NCBI GenBank assembly: GCA_018268195.1
Contig: JAFDWZ010000031.1
Span: 1 to 36,798, forward strand
DNA from: Bacteroidota bacterium
GTDB lineage: Bacteria > Bacteroidota > Bacteroidia > AKYH767-A > OLB10
Direction of reading: 5' to 3'
Length of the DNA: 36,798 bases
The notes under the pieces are model-generated. The model saw only the letters and a program-made list of their open reading frames with translations, did not search any database and was not told the DNA's origin. Positions 1 to 8,243 of this stretch are shown one piece after another. Every line of letters starts with the position of its first letter. Within the stretch, counting starts at the first letter, position 1. The position numbers and the translations under genes are program-made.

Positions 1-1129
1 CGGTAAAGTTTACACTTCCTCCGGGAGCAATGTTGGTAGTGTTGGCAGTAAATTGTGCAGTAGGACCACTGCTAGTTGGTGCCTGGCATCCGAGTGAAGT
101 GGCCAGTGGTGCACGATAAGTGCCATTCTGCATAGCTGTTACCATTCTTGCTTTTTGTCCTGCGGTAAACATGTTCAGACATTTATCGTAGCAATAATCC
201 ATATAGTTCATCCACATATCTCCGTTAGGTCCGTTGCTGCAAGTTACCTGTGGGAAACCCGGGCAAGGATATGGAACATTTTGACCACCATAATTTGCTG
301 TTTGCTGAGTGGGTGTATCATTCACATAGTCGTTACCACAGTTGGCATCGCCCCAGATATGACGTAAGCCAAGCCAATGTCCTATTTCATGTGTTGCTGT
401 ACGTCCTTTATTATACAATGCATCAAGTGTACCTACACGTCCGAATGATTTATACCAGATAACAACTCCGTCTGTTGTTGCAGTACCGTAATTACCCGTC
501 AAACCATTCAAAGTACTGTTAGCCGGGAATGTAGCGTGTCCTAAAAGTTGCATTCCACTGGAAGTATAATCCGGAACTACCCAAATGTTGAGGTATTGTG
601 TAGGATTCCAGATGGAACCAGCTTTGATAGTATTATCAATGTACGTCATGGTATAAGGTGGAGCACTCCATCCTTTAGAGTTGCGGTCAATTCTGTCTAT
701 TCCGGTGGTGGCATTACCATTGGGATCGCGTTGTGCCAAACAGAAATTAATTTCGCAATCCACCGCTACAGGGAGAAATGCTGATGGGGTAGAGGCTGTA
801 TCAGCATTTAGTCTGCGATAGTCTTCATTAAGCACTGCTATTTGTGATTGAACCTGAGCATCACTGATGTTGTAACTGGAACCTACTGCATTACCGTTGT
901 GGATAACATGCACAACTACCGGAATGTTGTAAACAGTTTGGATTCGGTTTGCAATTGGCTCCTGCATTTTTTGCGAAAGCCATGTTTCATAAGCCAAGGG
1001 TAGTTCGCCTGTTCCACAAGTTCGGCTGGTGACGGTAGGCTGGTTTTTCAAATTTCCAGCTATTCTCTTTTGTGCATAGGCAACAGTCATGGTAGCCACT
1101 GCAAGCACACTAAGTAGTAATCTTTTCAT
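1..1129 (-). CDS. Secreted M43 (pappalysin-like) zinc metalloprotease, C-terminus cut by window edge
   Basis: Translated by hand from the ATG at 1129 down to base 2, giving 376 residues with no stop. Residues 1-19 are a signal peptide ending in VAYAQ. The catalytic zinc motif HEIGHWLGLRH lies at about residues 247-257 and follows the metzincin pattern HExxHxxGxxH. It is followed by WGD, a CGNDYVNDTP segment and a Met-turn, NYMDY, with its Met near residue 310. This order is that of the M43 family (ulilysin, cytophagalysin, PAPP-A), secreted endopeptidases that cleave extracellular proteins. The last visible residues (GPTAQFTANTTNIAPGGSV) resemble the start of a PKD domain, so the missing end probably carries PKD repeats and perhaps a T9SS sorting domain; that part is inference. 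The gene is divergent from ccmB. Family call is firm; the substrate is unknown. Confidence 0.9.
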   Translation of the reverse strand, partial: MKRLLLSVLAVATMTVAYAQKRIAGNLKNQPTVTSRTCGTGELPLAYETWLSQKMQEPIANRIQTVYNIPVVVHVIHNGNAVGSSYNISDAQVQSQIAVLNEDYRRLNADTASTPSAFLPVAVDCEINFCLAQRDPNGNATTGIDRIDRNSKGWSAPPYTMTYIDNTIKAGSIWNPTQYLNIWVVPDYTSSGMQLLGHATFPANSTLNGLTGNYGTATTDGVVIWYKSFGRVGTLDALYNKGRTATHEIGHWLGLRHIWGDANCGNDYVNDTPTQQTANYGGQNVPYPCPGFPQVTCSNGPNGDMWMNYMDYCYDKCLNMFTAGQKARMVTAMQNGTYRAPLATSLGCQAPTSSGPTAQFTANTTNIAPGGSVNFT

Positions 1130-1281
1130 TTTATACTATTGATTTTTGAATGATTTTATGAGGGTAAAAGTAGTAGAAATTTTGTGATTATTTTCATTGT
1201 TCAAAAAAAATATAATGCTGTTCTGATGATCGCAGTTACTTCCTCAACCAGACTATTGGATTTTTTTTGGACTTTTGCTTA

Positions 1282-1938
1282 ATGATATCACAAATCGGAC
1301 TGATTATTGCCAAAGAATGGAAGCTTGAATGGCGCAACCGTTCAGCTATTGCCGGACTGATGGTTTACATACTTTCCGGTTTATACATAAGTTACCTGAG
1401 TTTTAAAAAGATTGCCGATCCGGCAACATGGAATGCCTTGTTTTGGATTCTTATTTTATTTATGGCAGTAAACGCTTTAGCCAAAAGCTTTATGACTGAG
1501 AGTAGAGGCTTGCAACTTTTTTATTATACATTTCTAAACCCTCAGGTGGTTATTATCGGCAAAATACTTTACAACGGCATCTTGCTTTTTCTTCTCGGGT
1601 TAATTACGTTTTTGTTTTATGCGGTGTTGCTGGGTAACCCTGTGCAGGGAGTGGAAATGTTTCTACTAGCCATCTTTACAGGCTGTTTCGGAATATCATC
1701 AGTGCTTACCATGATATCAGCCATTGCCTCACGTGCAGGTCATCAGTCAAGTATGATGGCTATACTTGGCTTTCCGGTGTTGTTGCCTTTGCTCATTATC
1801 ATTATTCATTTATCCAAGAATGCCATTGATGGAATTGAATTTTCTGTGAATATAAAATACTTGACATTATTGTTGTCATTAAATCTGATAGTCCCCGCAT
1901 TAGCCTTTATTTTATTTCCATACCTTTGGCGCGAATAA
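1282..1938 (+). CDS. ccmB: CcmB, heme exporter membrane subunit
   Basis: A 218-residue hydrophobic protein, the usual CcmB length, with about six predicted membrane segments after an N-terminal cytoplasmic EWKLEWRNRSA stretch typical of CcmB. CcmB is the membrane partner of the ATPase CcmA; together with CcmC they release heme-loaded CcmE during cytochrome c maturation (System I). I chose the ATG at 1282 because the in-frame TTG at 1267 would only add MDFCL and has no support. It starts a ccmB-C-D-E run on one strand, 27 bp ahead of ccmC. ccmA, often next to ccmB, is not here: upstream is the divergent protease gene. Confidence 0.9.
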   Translation: MISQIGLIIAKEWKLEWRNRSAIAGLMVYILSGLYISYLSFKKIADPATWNALFWILILFMAVNALAKSFMTESRGLQLFYYTFLNPQVVIIGKILYNGILLFLLGLITFLFYAVLLGNPVQGVEMFLLAIFTGCFGISSVLTMISAIASRAGHQSSMMAILGFPVLLPLLIIIIHLSKNAIDGIEFSVNIKYLTLLLSLNLIVPALAFILFPYLWRE

Positions 1939-1965
1939 AAAAGCAATGAAGAAAGTCTCTTTATA

Positions 1966-2622
1966 ATGCATTCAGTCTGGAAAATAGTTTGTGTTTTATT
2001 GTTGTTTTATACGGTGATAGCCGGATTTTTACTGCCTGTACCGGCCTTACCCATTCTTAATGAAACTATTCGCAACTTGTATTTCCATGTGACCATGTGG
2101 TTTGCCATGATAATACACATGGCTATATCCATTATCTATAGCATTAAATATCTTTCCGGGTCGCAGCTAAGAAATGATTTAAAAGCTGAACAATATGCTA
2201 TCACCGGAATGATGTTTGGCGTGGCAGGATTGATAACAGGAATGATTTGGGCAAAATTTACCTGGGGCGCTTTTTGGGTAAACGATGTAAAACTCAACGG
2301 TGTGGCAGCAGCCATGCTGATGTATGCTGCTTACTTCATTTTGCGCAACTCTGCCGATGATGATACCAAACGGGCGCGACTGAGTGCTGTATATTTAGTT
2401 TTTGCTTTTCCTCTTATGATGGCATTTATTTATATTTTACCTCGAATGACTGACTCATTACATCCGGGCAACGGTGGTAATCCGGCATTTGGTAAATATG
2501 ATTTGGACAATCACATGCGAATGGTGTTTTATCCCGCAATTATTGCATGGACATTACTTGGATTGTGGATTACATCAATCCGTATCAGAATTAAAAATTT
2601 ATGGAACGAAACAAACTTATAA
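1966..2622 (+). CDS. ccmC: CcmC, heme-handling membrane protein
   Basis: 218 residues with six hydrophobic segments. CcmC presents heme in the periplasm through a tryptophan-rich WWD loop and two flanking histidines and loads it onto CcmE. Here the loop reads WGAFWVNDVKLNG at about residues 102-114, where the classical family has a third aromatic and WD; Asn replaces the Trp before Asp. The two candidate heme-ligand histidines are H41 in NLYFHV and the His in TDSLHPGNGG. The latter segment is strongly conserved in CcmC. The gene overlaps ccmD by 22 bp, so the two are translationally close. Function assignment is firm; the effect of the loop variation is not known from sequence. Confidence 0.92.
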   Translation: MHSVWKIVCVLLLFYTVIAGFLLPVPALPILNETIRNLYFHVTMWFAMIIHMAISIIYSIKYLSGSQLRNDLKAEQYAITGMMFGVAGLITGMIWAKFTWGAFWVNDVKLNGVAAAMLMYAAYFILRNSADDDTKRARLSAVYLVFAFPLMMAFIYILPRMTDSLHPGNGGNPAFGKYDLDNHMRMVFYPAIIAWTLLGLWITSIRIRIKNLWNETNL

Positions 2623-2816
2623 GCTTATTTGTTCTTTTGGCGTTGTTACCATCGGTATCAATGGCTGATGTAGAGATGGCTGATACCCTTCGAAGCGATG
2701 GGAAAATATATGTTGTAGTAACGGTTTTGTGTATTGTGCTTGCAGTGATTCTGATTTATCTGTTCAGCATTGACCGCAAAGTGAAAAGGATGGAAGATCG
2801 TTTTAAAAACAAGTAA
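2601..2816 (+). CDS. ccmD: CcmD-family small membrane protein
   Basis: 71 residues. A hydrophobic N-terminus (about 5-21) is followed by MADVEMADTLRSDGKIY, a single strong transmembrane segment (about 37-57) and a charged tail with DRKVKRMEDRFK. This matches the Bacteroidota CcmD family, whose DGKIYVVV motif before the membrane helix is typical. In System I, CcmD is a small protein needed for release of holo-CcmE from the CcmABC complex. The ATG at 2601 lies inside the end of ccmC (22-bp overlap), and the reading frame and position between ccmC and ccmE support the call. The two hydrophobic stretches suggest either a cleaved signal or a hairpin. Confidence 0.8.
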   Translation: MERNKLISLFVLLALLPSVSMADVEMADTLRSDGKIYVVVTVLCIVLAVILIYLFSIDRKVKRMEDRFKNK

Positions 2817-2829
2817 TGAAGTAATTGAA

Positions 2830-3219
2830 ATGAAAAAGTCATATATCATAGCAATACTGATTATTGGAATAGCATTTGCGGCCATAATCAGCACCGTGAA
2901 CGACTCCGGAACTTACTCTGATTTCAGTGAAGCTGCCGCTCATGAAGGCAAAGTTTATCATGTTGTCGGAAAATTAAATCGCGAAAAGCCGACAGAGTAT
3001 AACCCGGAAAAAAATGCAAATTTGTTTACTTTTTACTTATACGACAATGCCGGACAAGAACGAAAAGTATTACTAAATAAAGCCAAGCCTCAGGATTTTG
3101 ATAAATCAGAACAAATTGTGATAATAGGTAAGATGAAAGGGGAGGAGTTTATCGCTTCCGATATTTTATTGAAATGCCCAAGCAAGTATGCTGATGAAAA
3201 TCTTAAACCGGTTTCTTAG
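2830..3219 (+). CDS. ccmE: CcmE, periplasmic heme chaperone of the CxxxY type
   Basis: 129 residues: an N-terminal membrane anchor (about 3-21), then an OB-fold domain. CcmE binds heme covalently in the periplasm and hands it to apocytochrome c. In most bacteria the heme-binding residue is a His in HxxxY; here the equivalent motif is C116-P-S-K-Y120 (LLKCPSKY), the CxxxY variant known from archaea and some other bacteria. The tail after Y120 is short (ADENLKPVS). It lies 13 bp behind ccmD and is the last gene before a strong terminator. No ccmF or ccmH follows, so the cytochrome c synthetase part must lie elsewhere. Confidence 0.9.
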   Translation: MKKSYIIAILIIGIAFAAIISTVNDSGTYSDFSEAAAHEGKVYHVVGKLNREKPTEYNPEKNANLFTFYLYDNAGQERKVLLNKAKPQDFDKSEQIVIIGKMKGEEFIASDILLKCPSKYADENLKPVS

Positions 3220-3248
3220 GCAAAATATAATATGATTTTTATTTATTG

Positions 3249-3279
3249 AAATCCGCATTTTTTCGAGTGCGGATTTTTT
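3249..3279 (+). terminator. Rho-independent terminator of the ccm operon
   Basis: Nine-base arms (AAATCCGCA at 3249-3257 and TGCGGATTT at 3268-3276) with a ten-base loop, followed by further T residues to 3279. It sits 30 bp after the ccmE stop. Confidence 0.8.
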
Positions 3280-3322
3280 GTATAAACTGATGTGTTTTAT
3301 AAAGAATATCAGTTTTAATAAT

Positions 3323-3350
3323 AAAAAAGGTCGTCTGAACACAGACGACC
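3323..3350 (-). terminator. Rho-independent terminator of the thrS-infC-rpmI-rplT operon
   Basis: Perfect nine-base GC-rich arms (GGTCGTCTG at 3329-3337, CAGACGACC at 3342-3350) around a four-base loop. On the minus strand the stem is followed by six T (the A-run at 3323-3328). It lies 24 bp past the rplT stop and sits back to back with the ccm terminator. Confidence 0.87.
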
Positions 3351-3374
3351 TCGTTAACTCATGTGAGTTTATTT

Positions 3375-3719
3375 TTATTTTACTGATTCAACAATTGCTT
3401 TAAAAGCATCAGGATTGTTCAGTGCAAGGTCAGCCAATACTTTTCTGTTAAGCTGATTACCTGCTTTATGCAGTTTTCCCATAAACTCGCTGTAAGACAT
3501 ATCATAATTTCTTACGGCAGCATTGATACGCTGAATCCAAAGTCCGCGGAAGTTGCGTTTCTTGGTTTTACGGTCACGGTAAGCATACTGCAAACCTTTT
3601 TCTACGGTGTGTTTGGCAACGGTTAAAACGTTACCTCTTGCGCCCCAGTTACCTTTGGCGCGTTTGAGCAATTTTTTACGTCTTGCTTTTGACGCTACTG
3701 AATTTACCGAACGTGGCAT
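3375..3719 (-). CDS. rplT: 50S ribosomal protein bL20
   Basis: 114 residues, the usual length. The start [16 protein letters not shown], the segment [16 protein letters not shown] and the [12 protein letters not shown] region are hallmark bL20 sequence. bL20 binds 23S rRNA early in large-subunit assembly and in many bacteria also represses the infC-rpmI-rplT operon by binding its mRNA. It is the last gene of the operon; the 81-bp gap to rpmI has no clear Shine-Dalgarno near the ATG. I could not identify an L20-binding leader by eye. Confidence 0.97.
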   Translation of the reverse strand: MPRSVNSVASKARRKKLLKRAKGNWGARGNVLTVAKHTVEKGLQYAYRDRKTKKRNFRGLWIQRINAAVRNYDMSYSEFMGKLHKAGNQLNRKVLADLALNNPDAFKAIVESVK

Positions 3720-3801
3720 GTGTTTGTAATTTTTGGCGTTAGCGTTCCTTTCATTGGAATCTTTATGCTAAGTACCTGGTTAAACTTAATTTGAATTATT
3801 T

Positions 3802-3999
3802 TTATGCAATTCCTAACATTCTCTTTACTCTAAACTCATCAGACTGATGCACAATAGCAGGATTGGTAAGTGCACGCTTGCGCTTAGTTGATTTTTTGGT
3901 GAGAATATGGCTTTTAAAAGCATGTTTTCTCTTGATTTTTCCGGTGCCGGTAACGCTAAAACGTTTTTTTGCGCTGGAGTTACTCTTCATTTTCGGCAT
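3802..3999 (-). CDS. rpmI: 50S ribosomal protein bL35
   Basis: 65 highly basic residues starting [25 protein letters not shown] and ending RVKRMLGIA, typical of bL35. It sits between infC and rplT in the canonical order infC-rpmI-rplT, 35 bp after infC. The ATG at 3999 is the only reasonable start and has no recognisable Shine-Dalgarno, as is usual in this phylum. Confidence 0.96.
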   Translation of the reverse strand: MPKMKSNSSAKKRFSVTGTGKIKRKHAFKSHILTKKSTKRKRALTNPAIVHQSDEFRVKRMLGIA

Positions 4000-4034
4000 A
4001 ATACTTCGTGTTTTATTTGTTATGAATATTTTAA

Positions 4035-4628
4035 TTATTTCTTCTTTGGCAAAGGTGCAAGATGCAAAAACATTCGGTTTCCTTCGAGTTTCGGGAGTTG
4101 TTCCACTTTTGCATAATTTTCCAATTCCTGGGCAAACTTCAGCAGTATAATTTCTCCTTTTTCTTTGTAAGCAATGCTTCGTCCTTTAAAATGAACATAA
4201 GCTTTAACTTTTGCTCCTTCTTCCAAAAACTTGATGGCATGCTTCAACTTAAAGTTAAAATCGTGCTCATCAGTGTTGGGTCCGAACCTGATTTCTTTTA
4301 CAATTGATTTTGCTGCTTTAGCTTTCTGCTCTTTATCTTTCTTCTTACGTTCGTAAAGGAATTTTTGATAGTCAATTATTTTACAAACTGGTGGATTGCT
4401 GTTTTCAGATATCTCCACAAGGTCAAGTTCCATATCCCTGGCCATGCGAATTGCCGTATCAGTATCGTAAATTTTATTTTCTACGTTGTCACCAACCAAA
4501 CGTACCTGCGGAACTCTGATACGCTCGTTAATTCTGTGTTCATCAACTTTTGGTTGTGGAAGTCTTCTATCTCGGAAACCTCCCGGCCTGTTATTGAATG
4601 AGCCCCCCGGCTTGTTAAATGTTGCTAT
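4035..4628 (-). CDS. infC: Translation initiation factor IF-3, apparent AUA start
   Basis: IF-3 binds the 30S subunit, keeps it apart from 50S and proofreads the start codon. The conserved N-domain sequence [17 protein letters not shown] and C-domain segments such as [15 protein letters not shown] are present. The frame is open from just after the thrS stop, yet contains no ATG before the conserved N-domain. A TTG at 4499 would delete [12 protein letters not shown] and is not credible. The best start is ATA at 4628-4626, four bases after AGGAGG, giving 197 residues that begin (M)[16 protein letters not shown], a Gly/Asn/Arg-rich disordered extension. E. coli infC uses AUU, a codon IF-3 itself discriminates against, so an AUA start could serve similar autoregulation; that is inference. 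Confidence 0.9.
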   Translation of the reverse strand: MATFNKPGGSFNNRPGGFRDRRLPQPKVDEHRINERIRVPQVRLVGDNVENKIYDTDTAIRMARDMELDLVEISENSNPPVCKIIDYQKFLYERKKKDKEQKAKAAKSIVKEIRFGPNTDEHDFNFKLKHAIKFLEEGAKVKAYVHFKGRSIAYKEKGEIILLKFAQELENYAKVEQLPKLEGNRMFLHLAPLPKKK

Positions 4629-4631
4629 ACT

Positions 4632-4639
4632 CCCTCCTT
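4632..4639 (-). promoter_or_regulatory. Strong Shine-Dalgarno for infC
   Basis: On the minus strand AAGGAGGG lies in the 12 bases between the thrS stop (4641-4643) and the proposed ATA start (4626-4628). It decides the start choice for infC. It stands out because the other genes checked (thrS, rpmI, rplT, rpmB, ftsY) have no comparable motif; Bacteroidota ribosomes normally hide the anti-Shine-Dalgarno. Confidence 0.7.
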
Positions 4640-4640
4640 G

Positions 4641-6578
4641 TTATTCGTTAATTAATAATTGTTTATTTATTTCTTTTCTCAACAATTCACAAAATTCTTT
4701 TGGAGACATGGTACCAAGGTCGCCCTTGCCATGTTGCCTCACTGAAACTTTGTTGTCCTCCATTTCTTTTTCGCCTACGATGAGCATAAAAGGTATCTTT
4801 TTTACTTCCGCATCACGGATTTTTCGTCCGATTTTTTCTGCCCTTTCGTCAACGAGGGCGCGAATATCGGAATTATTTAGTAACTGTGAAACAGATTTTG
4901 CAAATTCATTGAACTTTTCGCTGATTGGTAAAATAGCTACCTGTTTTGGTGACAACCATAGCGGGAAATTACCGGCATAATGTTCTATGAGAAAACCTAT
5001 AAAACGTTCATGGGTTCCTAACGGTGCACGATGAATACATAAAGGTGTTTTTAGCGTGTTGTCGGTATCGCGGTAAGTAAGGCCGAAGCGCACGGGCACT
5101 GCAAAGTCAACCTGATTGGTTGCCAGGGTAAACTCACGACCTATTGCACTCCATACCTGAACATCAATTTTAGGTCCGTAAAATGCGCTTTCATCGGCAA
5201 CTTCTATATATGGTATTTTTGAATCAATAAGTACATTCCGTACCATATCCTCTGTCTTCTTCCACAGTTCGGGTTCGTTCACATATTTCTTGCCCAATTT
5301 TTCAGGTGAGTGGGTAGAAAAGCGCATTACATATTTCTCAATTCCGAATATCTTGAAATACTTTAAGTACATATCGTTAACTGCCTTAAACTCAGCTGCG
5401 AACTGTTCTTCAGAACAGTAGATATGGGCATCATTCATTTGCAGGCATCTCACACGCATCAAACCAAATAATTCGCCCGACTGTTCGTAGCGGTAACAAG
5501 TTCCGTATTCGGCCAATCGGATGGGAAGGTCGCGATAGCTGGCATTCAGGTTTCCGAAAATTTTATGGTGATGGGGGCAGTTCATCGGCTTCAGGTAATA
5601 TTTCTCTCCATCCATTTCCATTGGAGGAAACATGCTATCGGCATAATAAGGCAGGTGACCTGTAGTTAAATACATACTTTCTTTGGCAAGATGAGGTGTG
5701 CGAACTCTCTTATATCCCGCTTCGTTTTCGGTACGTTTGGCAAGTGCTTCCAGTTGTTCTATAATTACTCCGCCATTGGGCAACCATAAAGGCAATCCGG
5801 GACCTACCTCGTCATCAAACATAAATATTTCTAATTCCTTACCAAGCTTTCTGTGATCGCGTTTTTTTGCTTCTTCAAGCATGGCAAGGTATTCATCCAG
5901 TTCCTTTTGCTTTGGGAAACTGATACCATAAATACGAGTGAGTTGCTTGTTGTTTTCGTCACCTTTCCAATAAGCCCCGGCAAGGTTCATCAGCTTAACA
6001 GCTTTTATATAGCCTGTATTCGGAATATGAGGCCCACGGCATAAGTCGGTAAAATTTCCCTGGGTGTAGAAAGTGATAGTGCCATCTTCAAGGTTTTGCA
6101 ACAGGTCGAGTTTGTATTCATCACCTTTTTCGGTAAAATACTTAATGGCATCACTTTTAGCCATTTCTTTTCTGATGTAGGGATTGTTAGTGCGTGCCAA
6201 CTCCATCATTTTGTCTTCAATTTTTTTGAAGTCCTCACTTGATATCTGCTGACCTTGTAAATCTACATCGTAATAAAATCCGTTTTCTACCGGTGGACCA
6301 ACCCAAAATTTGATGCCCGGAAAATAAAATTCCAAAGCTTCGGCCATCAGGTGTGCTGATGAGTGCCACATGGTATTTTTACCATCCTTGCTATCCCACG
6401 TCAGTAATTCTATTGAAGCGTCTTCTGTTATAGGTCGCATCAGGTCGCGTACTTCGCCATTAATTTTGGCAGCGAGTACATTTCTTGCCAATCCCTCACT
6501 AATGCTTTTGGCAATTTCCATAGCAGTAGTTCCTGACGGGTATTCACGTACGTTCTTATCCGGAAAAGTTATTTTCAT
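4641..6578 (-). CDS. thrS: Threonyl-tRNA synthetase
   Basis: 645 residues, full length. Order of domains: TGS (about 1-61), editing domain with HSSAH (H72, H76) and TDLCRGPH (C180, H184), class II catalytic core, and anticodon-binding domain (about 540-640). The zinc ligands that recognise threonine are visible as C334 in NCPHHH, H385 in NDAHIYC, and H516 in CIHRAPLGTHERF. The enzyme charges tRNA-Thr and hydrolyses mischarged Ser-tRNA-Thr. It heads the operon thrS-infC-rpmI-rplT, with infC beginning 12 bp after the stop. The ATG at 6578 has no Shine-Dalgarno. I saw no T-box or operator-like leader in the 138-bp gap to guaA. Confidence 0.98.
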   Translation of the reverse strand: MKITFPDKNVREYPSGTTAMEIAKSISEGLARNVLAAKINGEVRDLMRPITEDASIELLTWDSKDGKNTMWHSSAHLMAEALEFYFPGIKFWVGPPVENGFYYDVDLQGQQISSEDFKKIEDKMMELARTNNPYIRKEMAKSDAIKYFTEKGDEYKLDLLQNLEDGTITFYTQGNFTDLCRGPHIPNTGYIKAVKLMNLAGAYWKGDENNKQLTRIYGISFPKQKELDEYLAMLEEAKKRDHRKLGKELEIFMFDDEVGPGLPLWLPNGGVIIEQLEALAKRTENEAGYKRVRTPHLAKESMYLTTGHLPYYADSMFPPMEMDGEKYYLKPMNCPHHHKIFGNLNASYRDLPIRLAEYGTCYRYEQSGELFGLMRVRCLQMNDAHIYCSEEQFAAEFKAVNDMYLKYFKIFGIEKYVMRFSTHSPEKLGKKYVNEPELWKKTEDMVRNVLIDSKIPYIEVADESAFYGPKIDVQVWSAIGREFTLATNQVDFAVPVRFGLTYRDTDNTLKTPLCIHRAPLGTHERFIGFLIEHYAGNFPLWLSPKQVAILPISEKFNEFAKSVSQLLNNSDIRALVDERAEKIGRKIRDAEVKKIPFMLIVGEKEMEDNKVSVRQHGKGDLGTMSPKEFCELLRKEINKQLLINE

Positions 6579-6705
6579 TCTGAAAAAAATTTTTGCAAAT
6601 ATAAGGCAAAACGCTGTGCTGGTAATTTAAACATGATTTACTTTTAACAAATCCATTAATACGATTTCAACAGTCTAACGGAATGTGGCTTATCTGAATT
6701 CTGCC

Positions 6706-6713
6706 TACATTTG
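6706..6713 (+). promoter_or_regulatory. Putative -7 promoter box of guaA
   Basis: TACATTTG fits the Bacteroidota -7 consensus TAnnTTTG. It ends only three bases before the ATG at 6717, which would put the transcription start at or next to the start codon. No good -33 TTTG is visible at the expected distance, so confidence is modest. Confidence 0.45.
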
Positions 6714-6716
6714 CGC

Positions 6717-8243
6717 ATGCACCAATCTATTTTAATCATTGACTTTGGTTCGCAATATACCCAACTCATTGCCCGAAGACTGCGCGAGTTGAATGTTTAC
6801 TGCGAAATTCACCCTTATAACCATCTGCCCGAAATTTCTCCAACTGTAAAGGGAGTTATTTTTTCAGGAAGCCCTTGCTCCGTTCGCGACCAGGATGCCC
6901 CATTAATTCAAACAGAAAAGTTTATGCAACAATTACCCGTTCTGGGGTTGTGTTATGGTGCACAGTTGCTGGCCAGTCAGCATGGAGGAGAAGTGATGGC
7001 ATCAAAAATTAGAGAATACGGCCGCGCCAAACTTAAACTCACTTATGACGATGTTATTTTTAAAGAGGTAAATAATGTAAGTCAGGTATGGATGTCGCAT
7101 GCCGATACCATAAAAAGTTGTGGTGATGATTTTGAAGTTATTGCTCAGACGGAAGACGTGAGCGTTGCTGCTTTTAAACATAGGAAAAAGCCGGTATATG
7201 GGTTTCAGTTTCATCCGGAAGTATATCATAGCCTTGATGGGAAGCAGATGCTTGCAAATTTTGTTTATGATATCTGTGGATGTTCAGGCGATTGGACTGC
7301 GGGCTCTTTTGTTGAAGAGACTGTGGCCACATTAAAAACACAACTGGGCAACGATAAAGTTATCTTAGGTTTATCAGGCGGTGTTGACTCAAGCGTGGCG
7401 GCATTATTACTGCATAAGGCAATCGGGAAAAACTTGTATTGCATTTTTATTGACAATGGTCTTTTGAGGAAAGATGAGTCGAAGCAGGTGATGGAAGTAT
7501 TCAGTCCGATGGGATTGCAGATTACCGCAGTAGATGCTTCGGAAGAGTTTTACGCAGCGCTAAAAGGAATTTCCGACCCTGAACAAAAACGTAAAACCAT
7601 AGGTCGTGTTTTTATTGAAGTTTTCGATCGTGAAGCGCATAAAATTCAAGACGTAAAATGGCTGGCACAGGGCACCATTTATCCCGATGTAATTGAATCC
7701 GTATCGGTAAAAGGGCCTTCGGCAACAATTAAGTCGCATCATAATGTAGGAGGTCTTCCCGAGAAAATGAATCTGAAAATTGTGGAACCATTACGTTCAC
7801 TCTTCAAAGATGAAGTGCGAAGGGTAGGGAAGGAAATGGGATTAAAAGAAGCTCTTCTTAATCGTCATCCTTTTCCGGGGCCGGGTTTAGGAATTCGTAT
7901 ATTGGGAGAAATTAGTGGAGATAAGGTAAAAATTTTGCAGGAGGCTGATGCTATATATATGCAACTTTTGCAGAAGCATAACCTGTATCACAAAGTATGG
8001 CAGGCCGGAACTATTTTTCTGCCTGTAAAATCAGTAGGAGTTATGGGCGATGAGCGCACTTATGAAAATGCTGTTTGCTTACGTGCTGTTACCAGTACCG
8101 ATGGTATGACTGCCGACTGGTCACATTTGCCTTATGAGTTTTTAAGCATTGTGTCAAACGAAATAATCAATAAAGTAAAAGGAATTAACAGAGTGGTGTA
8201 TGACATCAGTTCCAAGCCACCTGCAACCATAGAATGGGAGTAA
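6717..8243 (+). CDS. guaA: GMP synthase (glutamine-hydrolysing)
   Basis: 508 residues converting XMP, ATP and glutamine to GMP. The N-terminal class I amidotransferase domain starts [16 protein letters not shown] and carries the triad C79 (LGLCYGAQ), H166 and E168 (QFHPE). The ATP-pyrophosphatase P-loop SGGVDSS is at 220-226, and the C-terminal dimerisation domain ends with the conserved [10 protein letters not shown] chose ATG 6717 over the in-frame TTG at 6711, which adds only two residues and lies inside the promoter box. The stop overlaps the start of the next gene by one base (TAATG), so the lipoprotein is cotranscribed. guaB, the preceding pathway step, lies far downstream in this window. 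Confidence 0.98.
   Translation: MHQSILIIDFGSQYTQLIARRLRELNVYCEIHPYNHLPEISPTVKGVIFSGSPCSVRDQDAPLIQTEKFMQQLPVLGLCYGAQLLASQHGGEVMASKIREYGRAKLKLTYDDVIFKEVNNVSQVWMSHADTIKSCGDDFEVIAQTEDVSVAAFKHRKKPVYGFQFHPEVYHSLDGKQMLANFVYDICGCSGDWTAGSFVEETVATLKTQLGNDKVILGLSGGVDSSVAALLLHKAIGKNLYCIFIDNGLLRKDESKQVMEVFSPMGLQITAVDASEEFYAALKGISDPEQKRKTIGRVFIEVFDREAHKIQDVKWLAQGTIYPDVIESVSVKGPSATIKSHHNVGGLPEKMNLKIVEPLRSLFKDEVRRVGKEMGLKEALLNRHPFPGPGLGIRILGEISGDKVKILQEADAIYMQLLQKHNLYHKVWQAGTIFLPVKSVGVMGDERTYENAVCLRAVTSTDGMTADWSHLPYEFLSIVSNEIINKVKGINRVVYDISSKPPATIEWE

Noticed and set aside
155-784. Three short plus-strand ORFs
   Set aside because: They lie entirely inside the M43 protease gene on the minus strand, whose translation has clear catalytic motifs.
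4035-4499. infC starting at the TTG at 4499
   Set aside because: It would remove the conserved IF-3 N-domain start [12 protein letters not shown], which is encoded in the same open frame upstream, and there is no ribosome binding site there.
6579-6716. T-box or thrS operator leader
   Set aside because: No T-box sequence or anticodon-like stem-loop is recognisable and the gap to guaA is only 138 bp.
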